In this document: positions 27,601 to 35,310 of the stretch, one piece after another
How positions within the stretch are numbered: the stretch's first letter is position 1
Layout of the letters: each line of letters starts with the position of its first letter
From: an uncultured Eubacteriales bacterium
GTDB taxonomy: Bacteria > Bacillota > Clostridia > Peptostreptococcales > Anaerovoracaceae
Length of the DNA: 64,000 nt
Assembly (NCBI GenBank): GCA_902790905.1
Contig: CADATO010000006.1
Coordinates: 1 to 64,000, forward strand
Direction: 5' to 3'
Notes under the pieces: model-generated
Told to the model about the DNA's origin: nothing
What the model saw: the letters and a program-made list of their open reading frames with translations, nothing else
The model's database searches: none
Position numbers and translations under genes: made by a program

Positions 27601-29215
27601 ATACGCGGAGCTGTATCCGGACAATGCGGATCTGCAGAAGCTGTACAAGCAGCCTGTATCCGCGACCGTTACGGTCAAGGGCACAGACGGCCCGCAGCCC
27701 GGCGGCGATGACCCTGTTGACCCTGTTGAACCTGCGGATCCCGCGGATGTCACCATGACAGTCAGCAACAAGGGCGTGATTGCACAGGCCAAGGATGGCA
27801 GCGCGATGGTTGAAAAAGAAGTCACGGTCACCGACCTCGATGAGGACGGCCATCTGACCTATGACGAGGCACTCGTTGCGGCGCACGACGCGTACTATGA
27901 AGGCGGCAAGGCCGGGTATGCGACCGGCACATCCCAGTACGGCGCTTACGTCACAAAGCTATGGGGTATTGACACGTCCAACACTCTGTTCCATATAAAC
28001 GGTGAAGGATTCAGTTCCGGCGTTAAGGATACAGAAGTCGCGGAAGGCGATGCACTTTATGCATCTGTCAACAAGGATGATACCTACTATGCTGACTGGT
28101 ATGCACAGTTCGATAAGACGGAGGCCGCTGTCAAGGAGGGGAAAGAAATCACGCTCACAGTGACCGGTCATCTCGGCATGGCGTATACCGATGAAGACAA
28201 AGCAAATGTCCCGCTCGAGGGCATCCAGATCGGCCTTTGGAAAGAGGGCGCTTTCGAAGCAATCGAAGGTGCAGTTACCGACGCGGATGGCAAGGTGACC
28301 TTCACCATGCCGGAAGGCGAATATCTGCTGACAGCAACTGGTACGGTCAAGGACGAAGTTTCCGACTGGTCAACCGGGACAGAGACGACTGTTACTGCGG
28401 ACTGCCCAATCATGGCACCGTACTGCACGCTGGAAGTCTCCAAGGACAATATGCTTGAGCAGATCAAGCAGGATGTCATGGAATCGCTGCAGGACGAAGT
28501 GGACCTTTCCCGGTACAACACCGAGGAACAGGTACAGATTCTCAGCGCACTGGTCAAGGCGCAGGCTGAGATCGCTGCGGCGGGTTCCTCCGACGAGGTA
28601 GACAGCATCGTTGAGAGCTTCAGAGCGCAGGTTGCGGAAGTAGCTACCAAGCAGGGCTGGAGCAAAGAAGACGGCGAGTGGTACTACTACAAAGACGGCG
28701 AAAAACTGACCAACGGCTGGGTGAAGGCCAATGCAGGCTGGTGCTGGATGGATGCGAACGGCAAATGGACCAAGAGCAGATGGATCATTGACAACGGCAG
28801 CTGGTACTACATCAAGCCGGACGGCTACATGGCAGCCAACCAGTGGGTCAAGGCCAGCGGCGGCTGGTGCTACGTCGGCGCAAGCGGACGGATGGTCACC
28901 AACGGCTGGGTGAAAGACAGCAAGGGTTGGTGCTGGATGGGCTCCGACGGCTACTGGGTCAAGAACAGATGGATCCAGGATAAAGGCACGTGGTACTACA
29001 TTAAATCCGATGGCTATATGGCGTCCAGCCAGTGGGTGAAATCCGGAAGCCAATGGTGCTACCTGAAAGCCAGCGGAGCGATGGCAGCCGGAGAATGGGT
29101 CGAGGTTGGCGGTTCCTGGTACTACCTGAAAGCTAACGGCTACATGGCGACAGGCACACAGACCATCAATGGCAAGACCTACAGATTCGACGCATCGGGG
29201 AAATGGATACAGTAG
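24656..29215 (+). CDS. Giant secreted surface protein, cobalamin-regulated, with transcobalamin-like segment and cell-wall-binding repeats
   Basis: A 1519-residue secreted protein. Signal peptide about 1-36 (cleavage after SYA). Residues about 50-300 carry GLUG-type beta-helix repeats (GGLVG, GGFVG, GGFIG). About 335-430 is an Ig-like domain; about 435-870 holds several atrophied bacterial Ig-like (aBig) domains with the WASSD / WTSSD signature. After a Pro/Asp linker (about 1015-1035), residues 1037-1150 contain an EF-hand-like DLDEDGHLTYDEAL and a DUF4430/transcobalamin C-domain-like FHINGEGFSSG...EGDALYASVNKD. A carboxypeptidase-regulatory-like strand domain follows (about 1165-1240), then about nine Trp/Tyr-rich choline-binding-type repeats (about 1335-1519: GWVKANAGWCWMD, GSWYYIKPDGYMA) that anchor to wall polymers. 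Strong AAGGGGGAAAAG site. Regulation by the B12 riboswitch suggests cobalamin capture at the cell surface; binding is inferred, not shown. Confidence 0.85.
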   Translation: MNKASNAGIGKRLLMLLLSIAMVFTMMPLTSAVSYADEATPITSAEEFAAMDAAGNYVLANDITVDTPYPNDFSGTFDGNGHTVTLAIEADATYQALFKTLVGGATIKNLVTDGSVAVTSKSYTGGVAGKASGEVTIANCVNNASVSGYKAVGGLVGWSMSGVVITGCVNNGTVTGGNNQVGGFVGNNSTGALTIENSYNTGAVTGFNMTGGFIGQATRSGSADALVNCYNTGAIKNTSTNTSIGALVGNKSNSGTVTNCYFLEGSAAVAVGGATVEGASSKTADEMKAGEFVTALNGDGEAFAMDTDSINGGYPVLSWQGGGSVEPEVPVPVTAVTIEGEAKTGETLTAVATGADGAEPTNVTYQWQYEYSEYDDWEEDWVTDYYDIDGAKDATFVIPADMAGKKLRVIVKGEENSSATSELTAAVAKGDDALVAEAADALKNPFAAEYKEAATVTLPAEGKNGAAITWASSDAAVISNDGVITLPETGISEVTMTATLTIGDKSATKEFKVSVISEAAQTDAAVVDQVLDKFKYGTLNPQFGTDTNIIDYMMRLAGNPEGVTIQMTSCSEPDYIAENGDITYFFRAVDMTKPGFSDIGWKYVQPEVTFTVSKGDVTKTLEKKANIYWDQDKLKADLKEKVLDKITEDTIKGENESLASVSKPLSLPQRPTSYVWVEWTSSDEDVLAITKPSGYSEEPWTATPKKGAEEKTVTLTAKLTSFNSTNIGTEDAAVETVTKDFTVTVPALGEEELAQMQKDLDDNLTIDKFKVFGSNTAIDPEGVTTDVQYPLAKNTGVPEYGKYTFTYESLTPDVLKDSGYRGDVYRPNIGGEPATATVKVTMKMRDSNLSVSKELSFKVLPLTQEEIDKEIQLMNDVKEHYYDGIKGENTDQNDITADLHNFQEVRYDENGELVWVYNYADRKDTGIKPDDLDPEHLQEAYNLFRSSHPAIIQHENLRLVSTPQYDTEVTIDSILTSIQFGKYAELYPDNADLQKLYKQPVSATVTVKGTDGPQPGGDDPVDPVEPADPADVTMTVSNKGVIAQAKDGSAMVEKEVTVTDLDEDGHLTYDEALVAAHDAYYEGGKAGYATGTSQYGAYVTKLWGIDTSNTLFHINGEGFSSGVKDTEVAEGDALYASVNKDDTYYADWYAQFDKTEAAVKEGKEITLTVTGHLGMAYTDEDKANVPLEGIQIGLWKEGAFEAIEGAVTDADGKVTFTMPEGEYLLTATGTVKDEVSDWSTGTETTVTADCPIMAPYCTLEVSKDNMLEQIKQDVMESLQDEVDLSRYNTEEQVQILSALVKAQAEIAAAGSSDEVDSIVESFRAQVAEVATKQGWSKEDGEWYYYKDGEKLTNGWVKANAGWCWMDANGKWTKSRWIIDNGSWYYIKPDGYMAANQWVKASGGWCYVGASGRMVTNGWVKDSKGWCWMGSDGYWVKNRWIQDKGTWYYIKSDGYMASSQWVKSGSQWCYLKASGAMAAGEWVEVGGSWYYLKANGYMATGTQTINGKTYRFDASGKWIQ

Positions 29216-29256
29216 CAATGGCTAATCTGGCATGATTGCCTGACGGAAATGATATC

Positions 29257-29288
29257 TGAAAGAGAGGATCTTCATCCTCTCTTTCTTT
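29257..29288 (+). terminator. Terminator after the surface protein gene
   Basis: GAAAGAGAGG / CCTCTCTTTC stem around ATCTTCAT, then a T-rich tail, about 40 bases after the stop codon. Confidence 0.8.
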
Positions 29289-29313
29289 GTGGTATAAAGT
29301 CCGCGAATAGGGG

Positions 29314-29319
29314 TATAAT
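29314..29319 (+). promoter_or_regulatory. -10 box of the racemase gene
   Basis: A consensus TATAAT (preceded by GGG) 66 bases before the ATG. No good -35 box is visible at normal spacing. Confidence 0.45.
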
Positions 29320-29384
29320 AAAGAGCAGAAACTTTGCGGAGACCGTGCAGGACCGCGCGGTGTGAAAAAACAGGAAAGCAAAAC

Positions 29385-30110
29385 ATGAAAAAGACGATTG
29401 GTATCATCGGAGGCATGGGTCCGCTGGCGACCTGTGACCTGTTTCACAAGATCATCGATGTGACGGATGCGGCGTGCGACCAGGATCATGTCCACGTGCT
29501 CATCGACAACAACACGAATATCCCCGACCGCACGGCAGCCATCCTGCACGGCGGGCAGGACCCGGTGCCGGAACTCGCAAAGAGCGCCGGACGGCTTAAG
29601 GAAGCGGGGGCGGATGTACTCATCATGCCCTGCAATACGGCGCATTACTTTTACGACCGGTTTGCGCCTGCGGCGGGAGTGCCTGTTCTGCATATGATCC
29701 GGGAGACTGCGGCATCGCTCAGGCGGCAGGGCCGCCGCTGCGTGGGTCTTCTGGCGACTGATGGAACGGTGCAGTCCGGTGTCTATGCGGGTGCATTCAA
29801 AGAGGCGGATATCGAGATGTTGACCCCGGATGCGACCGGGCAGCAGGCGGTGATGGATGTGATCTACAAGGGCGTCAAGGCCGGCAATATGCAGATTGAC
29901 CTGACCGGCTTTGAGAAAGCCATGGATGACCTGCTGGCGCGTGGCGCGGAGGTGTTGGTGCTCGGATGCACGGAACTGCCCGTCGCCTTCCAGGAGTTTG
30001 GCATCGACCGTCCCAACATCGACCCGACGCATGTGCTGGCATCGGCGGCGGTGCGTTTTGCAGGGGCGCCGCTGAAGGAAGAGGTCCGGCAGATGTATTG
30101 CTTTGAATAA
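29385..30110 (+). CDS. Aspartate/glutamate racemase family protein
   Basis: A 241-residue cofactor-independent amino-acid racemase. The two catalytic cysteines are in IMPCNTAH (near residue 82) and VLGCTELP (near residue 192); the N-terminal IGIIGGMGPLAT is typical of the aspartate racemase (RacX/YgeA) branch. It would supply D-amino acids, such as D-Asp or a broad-specificity product, to the cell wall. The ATG follows CAGGAAAGC. It is a single-gene unit between two terminator/promoter regions. Confidence 0.88.
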   Translation: MKKTIGIIGGMGPLATCDLFHKIIDVTDAACDQDHVHVLIDNNTNIPDRTAAILHGGQDPVPELAKSAGRLKEAGADVLIMPCNTAHYFYDRFAPAAGVPVLHMIRETAASLRRQGRRCVGLLATDGTVQSGVYAGAFKEADIEMLTPDATGQQAVMDVIYKGVKAGNMQIDLTGFEKAMDDLLARGAEVLVLGCTELPVAFQEFGIDRPNIDPTHVLASAAVRFAGAPLKEEVRQMYCFE

Positions 30111-30158
30111 GTCTGCGCGGCGGCAGGGCAGAGCGGCTAAAATTCCGTCGGCAACCCG

Positions 30159-30187
30159 TTGACAGCGCAGACTGCGCATAGTACCAT
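30159..30187 (+). promoter_or_regulatory. Promoter of metK leader
   Basis: Perfect TTGACA (30159-30164), 17-base spacer, TACCAT (30182-30187), about 25 bases upstream of the S-box. Confidence 0.75.
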
Positions 30188-30211
30188 AGGTTCGTTACAA
30201 TTATATACAGG

Positions 30212-30318
30212 ATCCTTATTAAGAGTGGTGGAGGGACTAGGCCCTATGAAGCCCGGCAACCCGGTGGTGACACATGCGGGTGCCAAATCCTACAGCGTCA
30301 GCTGAAAGATGAGGTGAA
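30212..30318 (+). ncRNA. SAM-I (S-box) riboswitch
   Basis: Contains the conserved S-box core in order: CTTATTAAGAG, GGTGGAGGGACT, GGCCCTATGAAGCC, CGGCAACC and the P3/P4 segment ending AGCTGAAAGATGAG. Followed by a terminator, it should shut off metK when S-adenosylmethionine is plentiful. Confidence 0.95.
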
Positions 30319-30329
30319 ACAAGCGACAT

Positions 30330-30361
30330 GCAAAGCCTCTTCTTGATGAAGAGGCTTTTTC
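30330..30361 (+). terminator. SAM riboswitch terminator
   Basis: AAGCCTCTTC / GAAGAGGCTT stem (loop TTGAT) followed by TTTTT, directly after the S-box and before metK. Confidence 0.9.
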
Positions 30362-30437
30362 ATAGGATCCTGCTGCCGGCTTCCGGCAGTATCCATATAG
30401 AAAGGCCGCAAAGAGGCGGCAGAAAGGACAGGACAGA

Positions 30438-31631
30438 ATGAAGAGATTATTTACTTCCGAATCCGTCACCGAAGGGCATCCGGACAAGGTCTGCGACCAG
30501 ATCTCGGATGCGATCGTGGATGCGATTCTTGAGCAGGACCCGATGGGGCGCATCGCTGCAGAGACGACCGTCAAGACCGGCTACGCGATGATCATGGGCG
30601 AGATCACCACAGAGTGCTATGTGGACATCCCGAAGATCGCGCGCGAGGTCATCTGCGACATCGGCTACAACAAGAGCGAGTATGGCTTTGACGGCAACAC
30701 CTGCGCGGTCGTGATGGCGGTGGACGAGCAGTCCCCGGATATCGCGATGGGTGTCAATGAGGCGCTGGAGCGCCGCGATGGCGAGGCGGATCCGTACGAC
30801 CAGATCGGCGCCGGCGACCAGGGCATGATGTTCGGCTATGCCTGCGACGAAACGCCGGAGCTGATGCCGATGCCGATCTCCCTGGCGCACAAGCTTTCCA
30901 GACGGCTGAGCGAAGTCCGCAAGGACGGCACGCTGCCGTATCTGCGCCCGGACGGCAAGACCCAGGTGACGGTCGAGTATGACGGGGATCTGCCGAAGCG
31001 CATCGAAGCGGTCGTCGTGTCCACACAGCACGATGAAGAGGTGAACCTGGAGACAATCCGCAAAGACATGATCGAGCATGTTATCCGTCCGGTCATTCCG
31101 GCGGCGCTGCTGGACGATGCGACCAAGTATTTTGTCAATCCGACCGGCAGATTTGTCAAAGGCGGCCCGTATGCCGATTCGGGGTTGACAGGACGGAAAA
31201 TCATAGTAGATACTTACGGAGGATATGCCCGCCACGGCGGCGGCGCATTCAGCGGCAAAGACCCGACAAAGGTGGACCGTTCCGCGGCTTATGCAGCCCG
31301 TTATGTTGCGAAGAACATCGTGGCTGCCGGTGTCGCAAAGCGCTGCGAGATCCAGCTCGCATATGCGATCGGCGTCGCGCATCCGGTCTCTGTCATGGTC
31401 GACAGCTTCGGCACCGGCGTCATTCCGGATGAGGACATCGCGGATATGATCACCCGCCACTTCGATCTTCGCCCGGCGGCGATCATCGACAAGCTGGATC
31501 TTAGAAGACCCATCTACCGTCAGGTCGCGGCATACGGACACTTCGGCCGCACGGATCTCGATCTGACCTGGGAGAGGACCGACAAGGCAGAGGAACTGCG
31601 CGAGGAACTGAAGCTGCAGGAAGCGCTTTAG
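30438..31631 (+). CDS. metK: S-adenosylmethionine synthetase
   Basis: A 397-residue enzyme that makes SAM from methionine and ATP. Signatures: [20 protein letters not shown] at the N-terminus, the ATP motif [12 protein letters not shown] near residue 117, and the P-loop-like [19 protein letters not shown] near residue 265. Full length for the family (about 390). Controlled by the S-box immediately upstream; followed after 93 bases by aspartokinase, so the aspartate-methionine route is clustered. Ribosome site AAAGGACAGG. Confidence 0.97.
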   Translation: MKRLFTSESVTEGHPDKVCDQISDAIVDAILEQDPMGRIAAETTVKTGYAMIMGEITTECYVDIPKIAREVICDIGYNKSEYGFDGNTCAVVMAVDEQSPDIAMGVNEALERRDGEADPYDQIGAGDQGMMFGYACDETPELMPMPISLAHKLSRRLSEVRKDGTLPYLRPDGKTQVTVEYDGDLPKRIEAVVVSTQHDEEVNLETIRKDMIEHVIRPVIPAALLDDATKYFVNPTGRFVKGGPYADSGLTGRKIIVDTYGGYARHGGGAFSGKDPTKVDRSAAYAARYVAKNIVAAGVAKRCEIQLAYAIGVAHPVSVMVDSFGTGVIPDEDIADMITRHFDLRPAAIIDKLDLRRPIYRQVAAYGHFGRTDLDLTWERTDKAEELREELKLQEAL

Positions 31632-31724
31632 CGAACCGCGGCACCTAAAAGGGTGCGGCATTTCCGTAAACGAAAAGAATAAGTTTGAAAGAAAGGCAAG
31701 TAAGAAAGAAGGAAACGCAAAACA

Positions 31725-33041
31725 ATGGGACTGAAAGTAGCAAAATTCGGCGGCTCGTCCGTTGCGGACGGGATCCAGCTCGCCAAGATCCGCGAGATCA
31801 TTGAGAACGACGAAGACATCCGTTACGTAGTTGTCTCCGCGCCGGGGAAGCGATTCCCTGAAGACAGCAAGATCACCGATCTTCTGTATTCCTGCAAGAT
31901 GCACATCGAACACCATCTGCCCTATGAGCAGCTGTATCAGGTGGTCTGCGACAGATTCAGCGCGGTCGCCTTCAACCTCGGTGTAGACGCGGGGCTGCGG
32001 GAGGATTTCGAGACGGTTCTCAAGGCGATGAAGAGCGGTGCGTCGGAAGACTACATTGCAAGCCGCGGCGAATATCTCAATGCGAAGCTGATCGCGGCGT
32101 ATCTGGGGTACGACTTTGTGGATGCGGCAGGTACGATCCTGTTTGACGAGAAAGGGCGATTCCTCGCAGAAGAGACCAACGAAAAACTGGCGGCGGCGCT
32201 TGCCGAGCACGAGCATGCGGTCATCCCCGGGTTTTACGGTTCCAAACCGGACGGCAGCATCAAGACATTCTCGCGCGGCGGCTCCGACATCACCGGATCG
32301 ATCGTGGCCAGAGCGGTCGGGGCGGACATCTATGAAAACTGGACGGACGTTTCCGGCTTCCTGATGGCAGATCCGCGCATCGTCAAGAACCCCAAGCCGA
32401 TCAGCCACATTTCTTACAAGGAACTGCGCGAGCTGTCCTACATGGGCGCGAGCGTGCTGCATGAAGATGCGATCTATCCGGTGCGCGCATCGGAGATCCC
32501 GATCAACATCCGCAATACCAACGCACCGGAGGACCCGGGCACGTTCATCACAGCGGAGCCCACGGAAGAAGCGAAAGCCCGCACGATCACCGGTATCGCG
32601 GGCAGCAAGGACTTCACCGTCATCAACCTGTACAAAAACCGCATGAACCAGGAACGCGGCTTCATCCGCCGTCTGACCGGGATCCTCGAGGACTTCAACA
32701 TTCCGATCGAGCATATGCCGACCGGGATCGACACGCTGTCCATCGTCGTCGCGGACGATGAACTGGCGGGCCGGATCGATGAGGTCACGGAGGAACTCAA
32801 CAAGCAGCTCAAGCTGGACAGCATCGAAGTATTCGAGAATATGGCGCTGCTCGCTACGGTTGGTGTCGGCATGAGCTACCGCCTCGGCGTTGCGGCGAGG
32901 CTGTTCACAGCGCTGGCGGATGCCAAGGTCAATATCCGTATGATCGACCAGGGCAGCAGCGAAATGAACATCATCGTCGGTGTCGAAAATGACGATTTTG
33001 AGACTGCGACCCGTGCCATTTATGAGGCATTTGTGGAATAG
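31725..33041 (+). CDS. Aspartokinase
   Basis: A 438-residue ATP:L-aspartate 4-phosphotransferase, first step toward lysine, threonine and methionine. The kinase motif VAKFGGSSVADG is at residues 4-15, with SRGEYLNAKL and FSRGGSDITGS typical of the monofunctional enzyme. Two ACT domains occupy about 300-438 (FTVINLYKNRMNQERGF; LATVGVGMSYRLGVAARLF) and should bind a feedback amino acid. The unusually short first ACT region and a 12-residue insert near 45 (KRFPEDSKITDLLY) recall the clostridial class. It lies downstream of metK and may share its transcript. Confidence 0.93.
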   Translation: MGLKVAKFGGSSVADGIQLAKIREIIENDEDIRYVVVSAPGKRFPEDSKITDLLYSCKMHIEHHLPYEQLYQVVCDRFSAVAFNLGVDAGLREDFETVLKAMKSGASEDYIASRGEYLNAKLIAAYLGYDFVDAAGTILFDEKGRFLAEETNEKLAAALAEHEHAVIPGFYGSKPDGSIKTFSRGGSDITGSIVARAVGADIYENWTDVSGFLMADPRIVKNPKPISHISYKELRELSYMGASVLHEDAIYPVRASEIPINIRNTNAPEDPGTFITAEPTEEAKARTITGIAGSKDFTVINLYKNRMNQERGFIRRLTGILEDFNIPIEHMPTGIDTLSIVVADDELAGRIDEVTEELNKQLKLDSIEVFENMALLATVGVGMSYRLGVAARLFTALADAKVNIRMIDQGSSEMNIIVGVENDDFETATRAIYEAFVE

Positions 33042-33130
33042 ACTGGAAACCGTTCGCGAACAATCGGGGAGTTGACCGATTTCAGAAAGTTCGGAGTTCC
33101 AAAAAAGCGCATTTTTCAACGAAAACATCC

Positions 33131-33159
33131 TTGATAGAAAATTATCAACATGATACAAT
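33131..33159 (+). promoter_or_regulatory. Promoter of the acyl-CoA dehydrogenase-etfBA operon
   Basis: TTGATA (33131-33136), 17-base spacer, TACAAT (33154-33159), giving a leader of about 90 bases that contains GCGATTC at 33209-33215 and the ribosome site AGGAGG. Confidence 0.7.
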
Positions 33160-33256
33160 ATTTGCGCACAGCGTTTTCGCATAAGTCGCAATAACTGCAC
33201 TGGCAGGAGCGATTCTGCGATTGCAAGAGGATATACTTATAGGAGGAAAACTTATT

Positions 33257-34408
33257 ATGAATGTTCATTTCACAGAAGAACAGAAAATGCTGCAGCAGGC
33301 ATTCAGAGAGTTTGCTGAGGAGTATCTTGCTCCCAATGCTGCAAAGTGGGATGAGGAACACAGCTGCCCGACCGAACTGTTCCCGCTCGTCGGCGAACTG
33401 GGCGTTCTCGGCATCTTTGTTCCGGAAGAGTACGGCGGGGTTGGCCTCGGCCATGTCGAGCGTATCATCGCTATGGAAGAGTTCGGCAGAGCTTCCGCTG
33501 GCTTCACCACATTCCTGTTCGCGCATCAGCTGGCTGTTGGCGCAATGAACGACTTCGGCACAGAAGAGCAGAAGAAGCAGTACCTGCCCGGCATGTGCGA
33601 TGGTACCGCGATCTGGTCCCTGGCTGTTACCGAGCCGGGTGGCGGCACAGACCTGTACAACCACAAGGTCACTGCTGAGAAGGACGGCGACGACTACATC
33701 ATCAACGGCCGTAAGTGCTTCCTGACCAACTCCCACAACTGCGACTACTGCATCGTTACCGCTAAGACCGGAGTCAACGAAAAGGGCCGCAACATCCTGT
33801 CCGCTTTCATCGTTCCGATGGACAACGAAGGCATCAAGCCCGGCAGACTGGAGAACAAGTCCGGTATGAGAGGCTCCCTGACAGGCGACATGATCCTGAC
33901 CAACTGCAGAGTTCCGGCCAGCGCTATGCTGGGTGCGGACGGCAAGGGTGCTCAGATCGCACTGAAAGAGATCGGTGAGATCGGTCGTGCTTCCATGTCC
34001 GCTATCTGCGTCGGCATCATGAAGGCCTGCATCGAAGAAGGCGTCAAGTTCGCGAACGACCGCATCATCTACGGCAAGCCGCTTGCTAAGATCCAGGCGA
34101 TCCAGTGGCACATTGCTGAGATGCGTCTGAACTACGAGATCGGCCGCGCTCTGATCTACAGAGCTGCCTGCTACAAGGACGAAGGTCAGGCTACCACACT
34201 GTGGAACGGCATGGCTAAGCTGTTCGGCACAAGAGCAGCTGTCGAAAGTGCACAGCACTGCATCGAACTGATGGGCGGCTACGGTGTCATCACCGAGTAC
34301 CCGGTCGACAGATACATGAGAGATGCGCTGGCTGCTATCAGCCCGGGCGGCACCAACGAAGTCCACAAGATGGTCATCGCTGCTGACACCCTGAAGACAT
34401 TTGCGTAA
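33257..34408 (+). CDS. Acyl-CoA dehydrogenase family flavoprotein (Etf-linked)
   Basis: A 383-residue FAD enzyme of the acyl-CoA dehydrogenase fold: N-terminal helical domain, beta domain with WSLAVTEPGGGTDL (FAD/substrate contacts, near 125), and C-terminal helices with YGKPLAKIQAIQWHIAEM. It is encoded with etfB and etfA, as are butyryl-CoA dehydrogenase, caffeyl-CoA and acryloyl-CoA reductases of anaerobes, so it probably reduces an enoyl-CoA. The canonical catalytic Glu of YEGT is replaced: the site reads ISPGGTNEVHK near residue 365. Codon choice (GCT, GGT, AGA, AAG) differs from neighbours and suggests high expression. Start at ATG 33257 after AGGAGGAAAA. Confidence 0.88.
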   Translation: MNVHFTEEQKMLQQAFREFAEEYLAPNAAKWDEEHSCPTELFPLVGELGVLGIFVPEEYGGVGLGHVERIIAMEEFGRASAGFTTFLFAHQLAVGAMNDFGTEEQKKQYLPGMCDGTAIWSLAVTEPGGGTDLYNHKVTAEKDGDDYIINGRKCFLTNSHNCDYCIVTAKTGVNEKGRNILSAFIVPMDNEGIKPGRLENKSGMRGSLTGDMILTNCRVPASAMLGADGKGAQIALKEIGEIGRASMSAICVGIMKACIEEGVKFANDRIIYGKPLAKIQAIQWHIAEMRLNYEIGRALIYRAACYKDEGQATTLWNGMAKLFGTRAAVESAQHCIELMGGYGVITEYPVDRYMRDALAAISPGGTNEVHKMVIAADTLKTFA

Positions 34409-34429
34409 ATCTGTGATACTATGACTATG

Positions 34430-34459
34430 TAGCGGGCATGCACTCATGCATGTCCGCTA
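34430..34459 (+). other. Intercistronic hairpin between acyl-CoA dehydrogenase and etfB
   Basis: TAGCGG-G-CATGCA / TGCATG-T-CCGCTA with loop CTC forms a strong stem followed by TAAAAAATAAAG rather than a clean T run. It is more likely a processing or mRNA-stability element than a full terminator, allowing different yields of the dehydrogenase and Etf. Confidence 0.6.
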
Positions 34460-34494
34460 TAAAAAATAAAGTCTTAATTCAAAGGAGAGACGAC

Positions 34495-35292
34495 GTGAAT
34501 ATTGTAGTATGTGTGAAACCGGTACCGGATCCCGAACAGTACGATAAGCTGAGACTGGATCCCGTTACCAAGAGACTCGTTAGAGAAGGGATTGATTCCA
34601 TTGTCAACCCCACTGACAAGAACGCTCTCGAAGCTGGTCTGGCGCTGAGAGACAAGTTCGGCGGCAAAGTCATCGTTGTTGCGATGTGCCCGGACTTCAA
34701 CGCTCCGCAGATCAAGGAATGCCTGGCGATGGGCGCTGACGAAGCGTACATCCTGAGCGACAGAGCTTTCGGTGGTGCTGACACATTCGCTACTTCCTAC
34801 ACCCTGGTTCAGGGCTTCAAGAAGATCGGCATCGAAGCTGACATCGTCCTCGGTGGTAACGAATCCGCTGATGGTGCAACATCCCAGATGATCTCCCAGA
34901 TCGGTGAGTGGATGGAACTGCCCCATGTCAGCAACATCATCGAGATGGAAGTCGAAGACGGCGTTGCGAAGGTCAAGAAAAAGACCCCGAACGGCTACGT
35001 TGCTTACGAAGTTGAGCTTCCGGCTGTTATCGGTATCGCAAGAGGCGCTAACAAGCCCAGAATGGTCACCGCGATGGGCATTATCAAGTCCAAGAATAAG
35101 CCGCTCACCATCTATGGCAAGGCTGATCTGGATGTCGACGAGAAGTACATCGGTCTGCCCGGCAGCCCGACGCAGCCCGGCAGCTTCATCGAACCTGACA
35201 TGGCTAGAGCCGGTGTCAAGATCGAAGGCGAACCGGAAGAAATCGCTGACAAGATCATCGACGTCATCAAGAAGTCTGGCTATCAGCTCTAA
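34495..35292 (+). CDS. etfB: Electron transfer flavoprotein beta subunit
   Basis: A 265-residue subunit beginning MNIVVCVKPVPDPEQYDKLR, with the nucleotide-binding loop region GGNESADGATSQMISQIGEW near residue 120 and C-terminal IDVIKKSGYQL. With EtfA it binds FAD and passes electrons to or from the dehydrogenase; in anaerobes such complexes often bifurcate electrons from NADH to ferredoxin and enoyl-CoA. GTG start nine bases after AAAGGAGAG. Codon use matches the preceding gene. Confidence 0.95.
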   Translation: MNIVVCVKPVPDPEQYDKLRLDPVTKRLVREGIDSIVNPTDKNALEAGLALRDKFGGKVIVVAMCPDFNAPQIKECLAMGADEAYILSDRAFGGADTFATSYTLVQGFKKIGIEADIVLGGNESADGATSQMISQIGEWMELPHVSNIIEMEVEDGVAKVKKKTPNGYVAYEVELPAVIGIARGANKPRMVTAMGIIKSKNKPLTIYGKADLDVDEKYIGLPGSPTQPGSFIEPDMARAGVKIEGEPEEIADKIIDVIKKSGYQL

Positions 35293-35310
35293 GGAAAGGA
35301 GGAAGGACAA

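Noticed and set aside
24710-27886. 1058-codon open frame antisense to the surface protein
   Set aside because: It is a by-product of codon bias of the plus-strand gene; no ribosome site, no signal or domain, composition rich in Arg/Val/Asp typical of antisense frames.
30447-33200. 917-codon minus frame across metK and aspartokinase
   Set aside because: It spans two clear plus-strand genes and an intergenic gap; no recognisable domain.
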